Shown one piece after another: positions 27,753 to 37,264 of a stretch of 64,000 bases of DNA. Under the pieces are notes generated by a model. The model was not told the origin of the DNA, ran no database searches, and saw only the letters and a program-made list of their open reading frames with translations. The DNA lies in contig NZ_JADWYI010000001.1 of the NCBI RefSeq assembly GCF_016904885.1, positions 8,055,224-8,119,223 of the forward strand. Reading direction: 5' to 3'. A program made the position numbers and the translations under genes. The stretch is from Archangium primigenium (GTDB lineage: Bacteria; Myxococcota; Myxococcia; Myxococcales; Myxococcaceae). Within the stretch, counting starts at the first letter, position 1, and each line of letters starts with the position of its first letter.

Positions 27753-29030
27753 ATGAGCGACACGGTGAGCGAGCACGTCCGCGCGCAGGGGCAGGAAGCG
27801 CGGCTCGCCCGGAGTCCAGGCACGGCGCGGCATCGCATCCTCATCATCGGCGGCGGGACGGCGGGCCTGTGCGTGGCGGCCCGTCTGGCGCGCGCGGGCC
27901 AGAAGGACGTGGCCATCCTCGAGCCCAGCGCCCACCATTACTACCAGCCCCTGTGGACACTCGTGGGCGCGGGCGCGGCGCGCATCGAGGACACCGTGCG
28001 CGACGAGGCCCGCTACATCCCCAAGGGCGTGACGTGGATCCAGGACTGGGCCGAGGAGGTGGACCCAGTCGCCCGCACGGTGGGCACGCGCGGCGGACAG
28101 CGGCTCGGCTACGACTTCCTCGTGGTGGCGCCCGGCATCCAGCTCGATTGGAACAAGGTGCGCGGCCTGCGCGAGGCGCTCGAGTCCCGGCCCAACGTCT
28201 CCAGCAACTACGACGTGCGCTACGCCCCCAAGACGTGGGAGATGCTCCGCGCCTTCCAGGGGGGCACCGCGCTCTTCACCCACCCGGCCACGCCGGTGAA
28301 GTGCGCGGGCGCACCGCAGAAGATCATGTACCTGGCGGCGGACCACTTCCGGAAGCGGGGCCTCCAGGACGCGGCGCACGTCGTCTTCGCCTCGGCGAAC
28401 AAGTCCATCTTCGGCGTGAAGGAGTACGCCGCCGTGCTGGAGGGGGTGGTGAAGCGCTATGGCATCGACACGCGCTTCCAGCACAACCTGGTGGAGGTGC
28501 GGGGCGCGGCGAACGAGGCCGTCTTCACGCGCACGACGCCCGAGGGCTCGGCCGAAGAGGTCGTCCTGCCCTATGACGTGCTCCACGTGTGCCCGCCCCA
28601 GAGCGCGCCGGACTTCATCCAGAAGAGCCCGCTGGCCTGGCACGAGGGCCCCACCCGGGGCTGGGTGAAGGCGGACAAGTACACGCTGCGCCATCCGGAC
28701 CACCCGGAGGTCTTCGCCCTGGGAGACGCCTCGGACCTGCCGACCTCGCGCACCGGCGCCGCCATCCGCAAGCAGGCGCCCGTGCTGGTGGAGAACCTGC
28801 TCGCCGTCATGCGCGGCCAGGAGCCCACCGCCACGTACGACGGCTACGCCTCCTGCCCGCTCACCACCGGCTATGGCAAGCTGCTGCTCGCCGAATTCGG
28901 CTACGAGGGCAAACCCACGCCCTCCTTCCCCCTCATCGACAGCCTCAAGGAGCGGCGCGACATGTGGCTGCTCAAGAAGTACGGCCTGCCGCGGCTCTAC
29001 TGGGACTTGATGCTCCGGGGCAGGGCCTGA
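27753..29030 (+). CDS. sqr: Sulfide:quinone oxidoreductase
   Basis: A 425-residue FAD enzyme that oxidises sulfide to persulfide/polysulfide and reduces quinone at the membrane. The FAD motif is ILIIGGGTAGLC, and the type II SQR (mitochondrial-like) active cysteines are seen as C184 in PVKCAGAPQK and C280 in HVCPPQ. The LWTLVGAG segment and FALGDASDLPTSRTGAA FAD-binding motif are also present. It lies first in a run with a sigma-54 activator, a persulfide dioxygenase-rhodanese and a TauE exporter. A sigma-54 promoter candidate lies 74 bp upstream. Members also work in sulfide detoxification rather than energy gain. Confidence 0.92.
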   Translation: MSDTVSEHVRAQGQEARLARSPGTARHRILIIGGGTAGLCVAARLARAGQKDVAILEPSAHHYYQPLWTLVGAGAARIEDTVRDEARYIPKGVTWIQDWAEEVDPVARTVGTRGGQRLGYDFLVVAPGIQLDWNKVRGLREALESRPNVSSNYDVRYAPKTWEMLRAFQGGTALFTHPATPVKCAGAPQKIMYLAADHFRKRGLQDAAHVVFASANKSIFGVKEYAAVLEGVVKRYGIDTRFQHNLVEVRGAANEAVFTRTTPEGSAEEVVLPYDVLHVCPPQSAPDFIQKSPLAWHEGPTRGWVKADKYTLRHPDHPEVFALGDASDLPTSRTGAAIRKQAPVLVENLLAVMRGQEPTATYDGYASCPLTTGYGKLLLAEFGYEGKPTPSFPLIDSLKERRDMWLLKKYGLPRLYWDLMLRGRA

Positions 29031-29043
29031 GCGACGCTCGCTC

Positions 29044-30285
<1,242 letters not shown>

Positions 30286-30287
30286 GG

Positions 30288-30299
30288 TGTTTCAGGGCG
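30288..30299 (-). promoter_or_regulatory. Inverted copy of the CGCCCTGAAACA enhancer element
   Basis: TGTTTCAGGGCG is the exact reverse complement of 27625-27636. It sits about 85-95 bp upstream of the predicted start from the sigma-54 candidate at 30356, the usual enhancer distance. Confidence 0.55.
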
Positions 30300-30355
30300 T
30301 TCGCGCGCAACGCGTCCCCGCCCCCGTCGGAGACGGTCCTCCGAGGGAGCGGCCC

Positions 30356-30371
30356 TGGCATGGGGCTCGCA
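30356..30371 (+). promoter_or_regulatory. Sigma-54 promoter candidate for the persulfide dioxygenase gene
   Basis: TGGCATG-GGGC-TCGCA matches the -24/-12 consensus with one mismatch. The predicted start, about 30382, is only 2-4 bases before the ATG at 30385, which would make a nearly leaderless mRNA. That is a reason for caution. Confidence 0.45.
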
Positions 30372-30384
30372 CTGGCGCGGGGGC

Positions 30385-31386
30385 ATGCACTTCCGACAGC
30401 TCCTCGACCCCGAGTCCTCGACCTACACCTATCTCCTGGGCGACCCGGCCACGCGGCACGCGGCGCTCATCGATCCCGTGCTCGAGCAACTGGAGCGGGA
30501 CCTGGCGTGCGTGGAGGAGCTGGGCCTCACGCTCACGCAGGTGCTGGAGACGCACGTGCACGCGGACCACATCACCGCGGCGGGCGTGCTGCGCGAGCGC
30601 ACCGGGTGCCAGGTGGTGGCGAGCGAGCGGGGCGCGGCGTGCGTGAGCCGACGGGTACGGCATGGCGACGAGGTGCGGGTGGGCGGCCTGTGCCTGCGGG
30701 TGCTCGCCACGCCCGGCCACACGGACGACAGCGTGAGCTACCTGCTGGAGGACCGGGTGTTCACCGGGGACACGCTGCTCGTGCGCGCCAACGGGCGCAC
30801 GGACTTCCAGAATGGCGACGCGGGCCAGCTCCACGACTCCATCACCCAGGTGCTCTTCGCCCTGCCCGACGACACGCGCGTCTACCCCGCGCACGACTAC
30901 CAGGGCCGCACGGAGACGACCATCGGCGAGGAGAAGCGGCACAACCCGCGCCTCGCCGGCAAGAGCCGCGAGGAGTTCATCCACCTCATGGCGAACCTGC
31001 GCCTGCCGCCGCCCCGGAAGATGGACGTGGCGGTGCCCGCCAACCGCGCCTGTGGACGCGCCGTGCCCGTCGTGCCCGCCGTGGGCGACATCGCGCCCGA
31101 GCACCTGGGCACCCTGGGCGGGGGCGTGCGCTACGTCGACGTGCGCGAGCCCGACGAGTTCCACGGCCCCCTGGGCCACCTGCCCGGCGCGGAGCTGGTG
31201 CCGCTGGCGACCCTGGAGGACACGAGCGCGGGGTGGGATCGGGAGGCGCCGCTGCTGCTCATCTGCCGCTCGGGCAACCGCTCCGGCCGGGCGGCGCGGG
31301 CCCTGGCCGAGCGGGGCTTCCGCCGGCTCTACAACCTCCAGGGCGGCATGCTCGCGGTGCGCGCGATGCCCGGGACGGACGCCTGA
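30385..31386 (+). CDS. Persulfide dioxygenase - rhodanese fusion (ETHE1-like)
   Basis: A 333-residue two-domain enzyme. Residues 1-225 are a metallo-beta-lactamase-fold persulfide dioxygenase with the THVHADHIT metal motif, the TPGHTDDS ligand loop and the FTGDTLLVR segment of the ETHE1/PDO group. It oxidises glutathione persulfide to sulfite. Residues about 235-333 are a rhodanese domain with active Cys in CRSGNRSG. Such fusions carry sulfane sulfur between the two reactions. The gene lies between the sigma-54 regulator and the TauE exporter in the sulfide operon, following sqr, whose product it would consume. Confidence 0.9.
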   Translation: MHFRQLLDPESSTYTYLLGDPATRHAALIDPVLEQLERDLACVEELGLTLTQVLETHVHADHITAAGVLRERTGCQVVASERGAACVSRRVRHGDEVRVGGLCLRVLATPGHTDDSVSYLLEDRVFTGDTLLVRANGRTDFQNGDAGQLHDSITQVLFALPDDTRVYPAHDYQGRTETTIGEEKRHNPRLAGKSREEFIHLMANLRLPPPRKMDVAVPANRACGRAVPVVPAVGDIAPEHLGTLGGGVRYVDVREPDEFHGPLGHLPGAELVPLATLEDTSAGWDREAPLLLICRSGNRSGRAARALAERGFRRLYNLQGGMLAVRAMPGTDA

Positions 31387-31391
31387 GCCCC

Positions 31392-32246
31392 ATGTCCCTG
31401 CTCGGTCTTCCGCTCGCGGTGCTCATCGGCCTGAGTCTGGGGCTGCTCGGAGGGGGCGGCTCGATCCTCACCGTGCCCCTGCTCGTCTACGTCCTGGGAG
31501 TGGAGCCCAAGCAGGCCATCGCCCTGGGGCTGGCGACCGTGGGCAGCACGAGCCTCGTGGGCGCGTGGGGCCACTGGCGCGAGGGCAACCTCCAGCCGCG
31601 CGCGGCCCTGCTCTTCGGCGGACTGGCCATGGGCGGCAGCTTCGCGGGCGCGCGCCTGTCGGTCTTCCTGACGGGAGCGCAGCAGCTGTTGCTGTTCGCC
31701 ACGGTGATGTGGGTGGCGGCGGTGTTCCTGTCGCGCAAGGCCCGGCGAGCCGCGCCCGCGCGGGCGCCCGTGCCCCACCGGGCCCCCCGCGTCCTGGTGG
31801 CCGGGGCCGCGCTGGCGGTGGGGGCCCTCACGGGGCTGGTGGGCGTGGGTGGAGGCTTCCTCATCGTCCCGGCGCTCGTGCTGCTCGTCGGCCTGCCGAT
31901 GAAGCGCGCCGTGGGCACGAGCCTGCTCGTCATCGCGATGAACTCCCTGGTCGGCTTCGCGGGGCACCTGGGCCACGTGGAGGTGCCCTGGGCGCGCCTG
32001 GGGGCCTTCTCGGCCCTGGCCATCGTGGGCATCCTCGCGGGCACCCGGCTGTCGCGGAGCGTGTCCCAGGCGGCGCTCCAGCGCGCCTTCGCGGGGCTGC
32101 TCGTGGTGATGGGGACGTGGATGCTCTACCAGAACCGGCGCGCCCTCGCCCCGCTGCACCCGGGCGAGGCCCACGCGCGGCCGACCGGCTCAGGCGTGCC
32201 GGAAGCGCGCGCCCTCGGTGGTGCGGCCCAGGGTGAAGCGCAGTGA
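31392..32246 (+). CDS. TauE/SafE-family sulfite/sulfonate exporter
   Basis: A 284-residue membrane protein with about eight helices and the two-halves TauE/SafE pattern: a Gly-rich start (LGLLGGGGSILTVPLL), repeated as GLVGVGGGFLIVPALVLL after the midpoint. Family members export sulfite or sulfonates. It begins 5 bp after the persulfide dioxygenase, so sulfite made there would be its natural substrate. The last 57 bases overlap the 3' end of the convergent epimerase gene, and the polar C-terminal tail lies in that overlap. Confidence 0.88.
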   Translation: MSLLGLPLAVLIGLSLGLLGGGGSILTVPLLVYVLGVEPKQAIALGLATVGSTSLVGAWGHWREGNLQPRAALLFGGLAMGGSFAGARLSVFLTGAQQLLLFATVMWVAAVFLSRKARRAAPARAPVPHRAPRVLVAGAALAVGALTGLVGVGGGFLIVPALVLLVGLPMKRAVGTSLLVIAMNSLVGFAGHLGHVEVPWARLGAFSALAIVGILAGTRLSRSVSQAALQRAFAGLLVVMGTWMLYQNRRALAPLHPGEAHARPTGSGVPEARALGGAAQGEAQ

Positions 32247-33602
32247 CTGCTCCAGCGAGGGGTGGAGGAAGGGGAAACCCTGGCGGGTGGCCACCTCCGG
32301 GTGCACGCGGGTGCTGCCGAGCAGCATCGCGTCGCCCATCTCCCCGAAGAGCGCGCGCACCGCGGGCGCCGGCAGGGGCACGAGCGCGGGCCGCGACAGC
32401 ACGTGGCCCAGGGTCCGGGCGAACTCCGCCTGGCGCACGGGCTGGGGCGACACCGCGTTGAGCGCGCCCCGCACGTCCGGGGTGAAGAGGGCGAAGTGGA
32501 CGAGCCCGAGCACGTCCTCCAGGCACACCCAGCTCAGCCACTGCTGGCCGTCGCCGATGCGGCCCCCCGCGCCGGCGAGGAAGGCGGGCAGCATCTTGCC
32601 CAAGGCGCCGCCCCGCGCGCTCAAGACCACGCCCAGGCGCAGGTTCACCACGCGGATGCCCGCGCGCTCCGCCGGGGCCGTGGCCTCCTCCCACTCGCGC
32701 GTGATGTCGGCGAGGAAGCCCTGCCCGGGCGCGCTCGTCTCGGTGAGCACCTCCTCGCCCCGCGCGCCGTAGAAGCCCAGGGCGGACGCGCACACCAGCA
32801 CGCGCGGGGGGCGCGCCAGCCGCGCGAGCGACTCGCACAGCACCCGCGTGCCCTCCACCCGGCTGGCGCGGATGCGCGCCTTGCGCTCGGGCGTCCACCG
32901 GCCGTCGGCGATGGGCTCGCCCGCCAGGTGCACCACCGCGTCCAGGCCCTCCAGCGCGGCCACGTCCATGTCGCCCTGCCCCGGGGCCCAGGCGATGTCC
33001 CCCGCCTCGGGACGGCCCCGCACGAGCCGCCGCACCCGATGTCCGCCCGTGGTGAGGAAGGGCACGAGCGCGCCGCCCACCAGCCCCGACGCGCCGCTCA
33101 CCGCCACCGTCAGCCGCGGCTGGGAGGCGAACGCCTGGTGGCGCCGCAGATCCTCGCGCGTCACCGTGTGGCGGTAGGCGAACATCCGCTCCAGGCGGTG
33201 GCGCGCGTAGCCCCCACCCGCCGCCTGCCCGAGCGCCCCCACGGGCAGCACGTACTCCACCTCGTCCTCCAGGAGCGAGGTGCCCGCCGAGCCCTCGTCC
33301 CACATGCGGTGGGTGTGGATCCACTTGGAGAAGGGCCCCGCCTCCTGCACGTCCTGGAAGAGCGAGCCGGGCACGTACCGGGTGTGCCGCGCCGTGAGCG
33401 TCTGGGAGAGCGGGCCCAGGCGCAGGCGCACCACCACGCGCGCGCCCTCGCGGATGCCCTCGCCCTGGTGCTCCACCACCTCCACGGTCTCCCAGGGAGG
33501 CGCCAGGCGCATGAAGGCGCCCTCCCGGTCATGCCAGGCGAAGAGCGCCTCGGCGCTGACAGGCATGGGACTGCGTGCCTCGAACACCCGCGACTTGCCC
33601 AT
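32190..33602 (-). CDS. TIGR01777-family NAD-dependent epimerase with N-terminal SRPBCC domain
   Basis: A 470-residue fusion. Residues 1-155 form an SRPBCC/cyclase-dehydrase-like lipid-binding fold (VFEARSPMPVSAEALFAWH). Residues about 163-470 are an extended SDR of the YfcH/TIGR01777 type with NAD motif VAVSGASGLVGGALVPFL and the motifs VVHLAGEPI and RLGVVLSARGGAL. The physiological substrate of this family is unknown. The protein is cytoplasmic. It is divergent from the Sua5-like gene, only 20 bp away, so the promoters must lie inside or overlap the neighbouring coding regions. Confidence 0.88.
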   Translation of the reverse strand: MGKSRVFEARSPMPVSAEALFAWHDREGAFMRLAPPWETVEVVEHQGEGIREGARVVVRLRLGPLSQTLTARHTRYVPGSLFQDVQEAGPFSKWIHTHRMWDEGSAGTSLLEDEVEYVLPVGALGQAAGGGYARHRLERMFAYRHTVTREDLRRHQAFASQPRLTVAVSGASGLVGGALVPFLTTGGHRVRRLVRGRPEAGDIAWAPGQGDMDVAALEGLDAVVHLAGEPIADGRWTPERKARIRASRVEGTRVLCESLARLARPPRVLVCASALGFYGARGEEVLTETSAPGQGFLADITREWEEATAPAERAGIRVVNLRLGVVLSARGGALGKMLPAFLAGAGGRIGDGQQWLSWVCLEDVLGLVHFALFTPDVRGALNAVSPQPVRQAEFARTLGHVLSRPALVPLPAPAVRALFGEMGDAMLLGSTRVHPEVATRQGFPFLHPSLEQSLRFTLGRTTEGARFRHA

Positions 33603-33611
33603 CGTCCCTCC

Positions 33612-33617
33612 GGGAGG
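33612..33617 (+). promoter_or_regulatory. Shine-Dalgarno GGGAGG deciding the Sua5-like start
   Basis: GGGAGG lies 5 bases before the GTG at 33623. An in-frame ATG at 33638 is 20 bases away, too far, so GTG is the likely start. Confidence 0.6.
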
Positions 33618-33622
33618 CGACA

Positions 33623-34609
33623 GTGCGCCCCACGCGAATGCTTACCTCCGACCTCCTCCCCCGCGCGGTGGAAATGCTGCGGCGCGGCGGTGTCATCGCC
33701 TTGCCAACAGAGACGGTCTACGGCCTGGCGGCCAACGCCGAGGACGAGCTGGCCGTGCGCCGCGTCTTCGCCATCAAGGGCCGGCCCGCCACCCACCCGC
33801 TCATCGTCCACGTGGCGAGCGCCGAGGCCATGGCCTCGTGGGTGCGCGCGATTCCCGAGGAGGCCCAACGACTCGCGGCGGCCTTCTGGCCGGGGCCGCT
33901 CACGCTCGTGCTGCCCCGCTCGGCGCGGGCCACGGACGCGGTGACGGGGGGCCAGGACACGGTGGCGCTGCGGGTGCCCCAGCACCCCCTGGCCCGGGCG
34001 GTGTTGGAGGCGCTGGGCGGAGGCGTGGCGGCGCCGAGCGCCAACCGCTTCGGCCGGGTGAGCCCCACCACCGCCGAGCACGTGCGGGCGGACCTGGGCG
34101 AGGACGTGGACCTCGTGCTCGACGGGGGCCCGTGCACGGTGGGCGTGGAGTCCACCATCGTCGACCTGAGCCAGGGCGAGCCCGCGGTGCTGCGGCCCGG
34201 AGGCCTCGCCGTGGAGGCCGTGGAGCGGGTGCTGGGCCGTGCCGTCCCGGTGCGCACGTCGTCCACGGTGCGCGTCTCGGGCAGCCTCGCCTCGCACTAC
34301 GCCCCCCGGGCGGGGGTCCTCCTGTGCGAGCCCGCGCAGGCGGCCGCGCGCGTGGAGGCCCTGCGCGCCCAGGGCCAGCGGGTGGGCGTGCTCGGGCCCG
34401 AGGGCCTGGGGCTGCCCGCCGGCGTCCCCCTCTACGAGGTGCCCGAGGAGCCGTCCGGCGCGGCGCGGGTGCTCTACACGCGGCTGCGCGAGGCGGATGC
34501 GCACGGGCACGACGTCCTGGTGGCCTGCCTGCCGCGCGCCGAGGGCCTGGGCCTCGCGGTGAGGGATCGGCTCGCCCGGGCCGCCGCGCCCCGGCCCCCG
34601 GAGCCCTGA
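33623..34609 (+). CDS. L-threonylcarbamoyladenylate synthase (Sua5/YwlC/YrdC type)
   Basis: A 328-residue enzyme that makes threonylcarbamoyl-AMP for the universal t6A37 modification of tRNAs. The N-terminal YrdC domain has ALPTETVYGLAANA, KGRPATHPLIVHV and AAPSANRFGRVSPT. The C-terminal Sua5 domain (about 210-328) follows, so it is the long, two-domain form rather than the short TsaC. The GTG start is fixed by GGGAGG. It is divergent from the epimerase and followed at 98 bp by a lipoprotein gene. Confidence 0.92.
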   Translation: MRPTRMLTSDLLPRAVEMLRRGGVIALPTETVYGLAANAEDELAVRRVFAIKGRPATHPLIVHVASAEAMASWVRAIPEEAQRLAAAFWPGPLTLVLPRSARATDAVTGGQDTVALRVPQHPLARAVLEALGGGVAAPSANRFGRVSPTTAEHVRADLGEDVDLVLDGGPCTVGVESTIVDLSQGEPAVLRPGGLAVEAVERVLGRAVPVRTSSTVRVSGSLASHYAPRAGVLLCEPAQAAARVEALRAQGQRVGVLGPEGLGLPAGVPLYEVPEEPSGAARVLYTRLREADAHGHDVLVACLPRAEGLGLAVRDRLARAAAPRPPEP

Positions 34610-34707
34610 AGGACCGGCCATCTGTTTCGGGCCCGGCGCGCCCTGCCGTAGAGTGAGGCACGGGCGCCGTCCTGGAGCCCGCCGCCTCCACCCAGGAGTC
34701 CTCGCCC

Positions 34708-35799
34708 GTGAATCGGCGCCTCGTCGGCCTGCTCGCCGCCCTCTGCCTGCTCTCCGCCTGTTCGGATGAACCCGTCGGTCAGATGGAGCCCATCCCCCGG
34801 CCCGCGGGAGCGCAGGCCCCTCCACCGCCCCCCCCCGCCCCGACGCCCGCGCCCGAGCGGCCGGATCCCTCCAAGGTGGTGCTGCGCTGGAATCTCCAGG
34901 AGCCCACCGCCTTCCTGGCCACCATCTCCGGGGCGACGGCGGGCCCGGCCCGGTCCGCCCCCGCCCCCGCCCCGCGCCGGGGCAAGAAGGGCAAGGAGGC
35001 CCCGGAGCAGCCCGCCGAGGCCCCGGCCTCCTCCGGACGCGAGCAGAAGATCCTCTTCCTCTTGAGCAGGACGGAGGCGGGCGAGCCCACCGTGCTCCTG
35101 TTGCCCCAGGACGGGGGCGAGGAGGACCGGGCCTCCATGAGCGAGCGCGGCTTCGTGCTCGACGGGCTGTCCGGCCAGCTGCGCAACCTGGCGGTGCTCA
35201 CGCTGGAGCTGCCGGCCGACCCCGTGGGCCCGGGCGCGCAGTGGCGGCTGGCGGCGAACCTGGTGGACACGACGGGGGTGCCCGGCTTCACCCCGTCGGA
35301 CTCCCAGCAGAAGAACGAGGTGAAGCTCGTCTCGCTCATCCCCGGCGACGGCGGCGAGCAGGTGGCGACGCTCGCGTACGAGCTCACCCAGAGCGTCTCC
35401 GGTCGGCTGCGGCCCGAGGGGAGCCACGGCGCCGGGGAGGACGAGGAGGACGAGGAGGGGCATGACCACGGGCATGACCACGGGCACGACGAGAAGAACG
35501 CGCTCGAGGTCAAGCGCCTGAAGTCCACCTCCAAGGCGGCCCAGAAGGCGAGCATGTCGACCCGGAAGGCCCTCAAGACCCGGACCCCCGGCACGCCCGC
35601 GTCCGCCGAGATGCGGGTGACGGGCCGGGGCGAGTTCCTGGTGAAGACGGGCCAGTGGCGCACCTGGGAGGCCACCCTCACCACGCGCACCACCGGCGGG
35701 CTCGTCCTGCCCGGCGCGCCCGCGGGCGAGCGCACCGTGCGGCTCAGCCCCGTGAAGCCGATTCCGCCCGAGGCGCTCCAGAAGCGGGTGAAGAAGTAG
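34708..35799 (+). CDS. Lipoprotein with proline-rich and His/Asp-rich low-complexity segments
   Basis: A 363-residue lipoprotein of unknown function. The signal peptide ends in a lipobox (LLSACS). Residues about 30-55 are Pro-rich. A beta-rich domain spans about 110-235. Near residues 245-265 an acidic and histidine-rich stretch (GHDHGHDHGHDE) could bind divalent metals. A basic linker and a small C-terminal domain (about 290-360) follow. It starts from GTG with AGGAG nine bases upstream. Its 3' end overlaps the convergent ferrochelatase by 56 bp. No recognised domain. Confidence 0.72.
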   Translation: MNRRLVGLLAALCLLSACSDEPVGQMEPIPRPAGAQAPPPPPPAPTPAPERPDPSKVVLRWNLQEPTAFLATISGATAGPARSAPAPAPRRGKKGKEAPEQPAEAPASSGREQKILFLLSRTEAGEPTVLLLPQDGGEEDRASMSERGFVLDGLSGQLRNLAVLTLELPADPVGPGAQWRLAANLVDTTGVPGFTPSDSQQKNEVKLVSLIPGDGGEQVATLAYELTQSVSGRLRPEGSHGAGEDEEDEEGHDHGHDHGHDEKNALEVKRLKSTSKAAQKASMSTRKALKTRTPGTPASAEMRVTGRGEFLVKTGQWRTWEATLTTRTTGGLVLPGAPAGERTVRLSPVKPIPPEALQKRVKK

Positions 35800-36823
35800 C
35801 CGGCGCGGACTCGCGCACCAGCCGCACCACGGCCTCCACCCACGTCGGGTGCCCGTTGAGCGAGGGCACCAGCGTGAGGGACTCGCCGCCGCTGGCGAGG
35901 AACTGCTCGCGGGCGCGGATGCCGATCTCCTCCACCGTCTCCAGACAGTCGGCGACGAAGGAGGGGCACATCACCGCCAGGCGCTTGACGCCCTGGGCCG
36001 CGAGCTCCGGGAGCACGAAGTCCGTGTACGGGCTCACCCAGGGCGTGCGGCCCAGGCGGGACTGGAAGGAGACGCTCCACGTGCCGGGCGCCAGGCCCAG
36101 GCGCGCGGCGAGGCCCCGCGCCGTGGCGTAGGACTGGGCCCGGTAGCAGTGGCGGTTCACGTCGGTGAGCGCGTCACAGCACGAGGCCGAGGCCAGGCAG
36201 TGCGTGCCCGAGGTGTCCGTCTTGCGCACGTGGCGCTCGGGCACGCCGTGGAAGCTGAAGAGGACGTGGTCCGCCCGGGCGTCGGAGAGCACGGGCCGGG
36301 CCACCTCGCTGAAGGCGTCCAGGAAGCCCGGGTGGTCGTGGAAGGCCGGCACCGCGCGCACGTTGGGCACGTCCCAGCCCGAGCCCAGCACCTCGTAGAC
36401 GCGCGCCAGCGACGAGCCCGAGGAGGACGGGGCCTCCTGCGGGTAGAGCGGCAGCACGGTGAAGTCCGACACGCCCCGCGCGCGCAGCCGCGCCACCGCG
36501 TCCGGGATGGACGGGTTGCCATAGCGCATGGCGAGCTCCACCACGTACTCGCCCTCCAGCGCGCGCGCCACCTCGGCGGTGAGGGCGCGCGAGTGCACCA
36601 TCAGGGGCGAGCCCTGCGCCGTCCACACCGTGCGGTAGGCGTGCGCGCTCTTGGGCGAGCGGAAGGGCAGGATGATGGCGTGCAGCAGCAGCCAGGCGCC
36701 CACCGGATGGATGTCCAGCACGCGCCTGTCGCTGAGGAACTCGCGCAGGTAGCGGCGCACGGCGCCCGTCTCCGGAGCGTCCGGGGTGCCCAGGTTGAGG
36801 AGCAGCAGGCCCTTGGGTGACAT
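35744..36823 (-). CDS. hemH: Ferrochelatase with internal [2Fe-2S] cysteine segment
   Basis: A 359-residue ferrochelatase that inserts Fe2+ into protoporphyrin IX in heme synthesis. Family motifs are LLLNLGTPDAP near the N-terminus, the catalytic His in LFSFHGVPERH (about residue 192), and SFQSRLGRTPWVSPYT. Between them, C209, C215, C216 and C226 lie in an 18-residue segment, matching the internal four-cysteine [2Fe-2S] site known for Myxococcus ferrochelatase. The gene starts 15 bp after apaG ends. The 3' end overlaps the lipoprotein gene. The heme made supports the c-type cytochromes in this window only in a general sense. Confidence 0.94.
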   Translation of the reverse strand: MSPKGLLLLNLGTPDAPETGAVRRYLREFLSDRRVLDIHPVGAWLLLHAIILPFRSPKSAHAYRTVWTAQGSPLMVHSRALTAEVARALEGEYVVELAMRYGNPSIPDAVARLRARGVSDFTVLPLYPQEAPSSSGSSLARVYEVLGSGWDVPNVRAVPAFHDHPGFLDAFSEVARPVLSDARADHVLFSFHGVPERHVRKTDTSGTHCLASASCCDALTDVNRHCYRAQSYATARGLAARLGLAPGTWSVSFQSRLGRTPWVSPYTDFVLPELAAQGVKRLAVMCPSFVADCLETVEEIGIRAREQFLASGGESLTLVPSLNGHPTWVEAVVRLVRESAPATSSPASGAPRAESASRG

Positions 36824-36838
36824 GATTGGCTCGGGGGC

Positions 36839-37222
36839 TCAGTGCAGCGCGTGCGGCTGGGTGAGGGCGAACTCCCCGATGCGCGCCTCGAACTGACGGC
36901 CATCGGGGCGCTCCAGGGTATAGGCGCCGCGCATGGAGCCGAAGGCCGTGCGCAATTGCGCCCAGCTCGTGTACTCGAAGCGCTCGCCGGGCAGCAGACG
37001 GGGCTGCTTGCCCACGACGCCCTCCCCGCGCACTTCCTCCACCTTGCCGGTGGCATCGGTGATGAACCAGTGACGGCTGCGCAGTTGCGCGGGCTCCTGG
37101 CCCACGTTGGCGATCTCCACCGTGTACATGAAGGCGTACTGGTGGGCGTCCGGGCTGCTCCGCTCCGGCCAGTACGCGGGCTTCACGGAGACGCGGATGC
37201 CTTCGGTGATGACGGAGGACAT
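36839..37222 (-). CDS. apaG: ApaG-family protein
   Basis: A 127-residue protein of the ApaG fold (immunoglobulin-like beta sandwich), close to the usual 125 residues. Typical segments are AFMYTVEIANVGQEPAQL, SRHWFITDATGKVEEVRGEGVVG and QPRLLPGERFEYTS. ApaG is linked to Co2+ resistance and Mg2+ efflux in enterobacteria, but its mechanism is unsettled. The start was set at the ATG at 37222 rather than the upstream in-frame one at 37258, which adds an arginine/glycine-rich extension. It lies in a same-strand run between terC-like and hemH genes. Confidence 0.9.
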   Translation of the reverse strand: MSSVITEGIRVSVKPAYWPERSSPDAHQYAFMYTVEIANVGQEPAQLRSRHWFITDATGKVEEVRGEGVVGKQPRLLPGERFEYTSWAQLRTAFGSMRGAYTLERPDGRQFEARIGEFALTQPHALH

Positions 37223-37264
37223 GGCCCCACCATTGGCTCGCCCGCCGCCCGGACGCAAGTCAAA

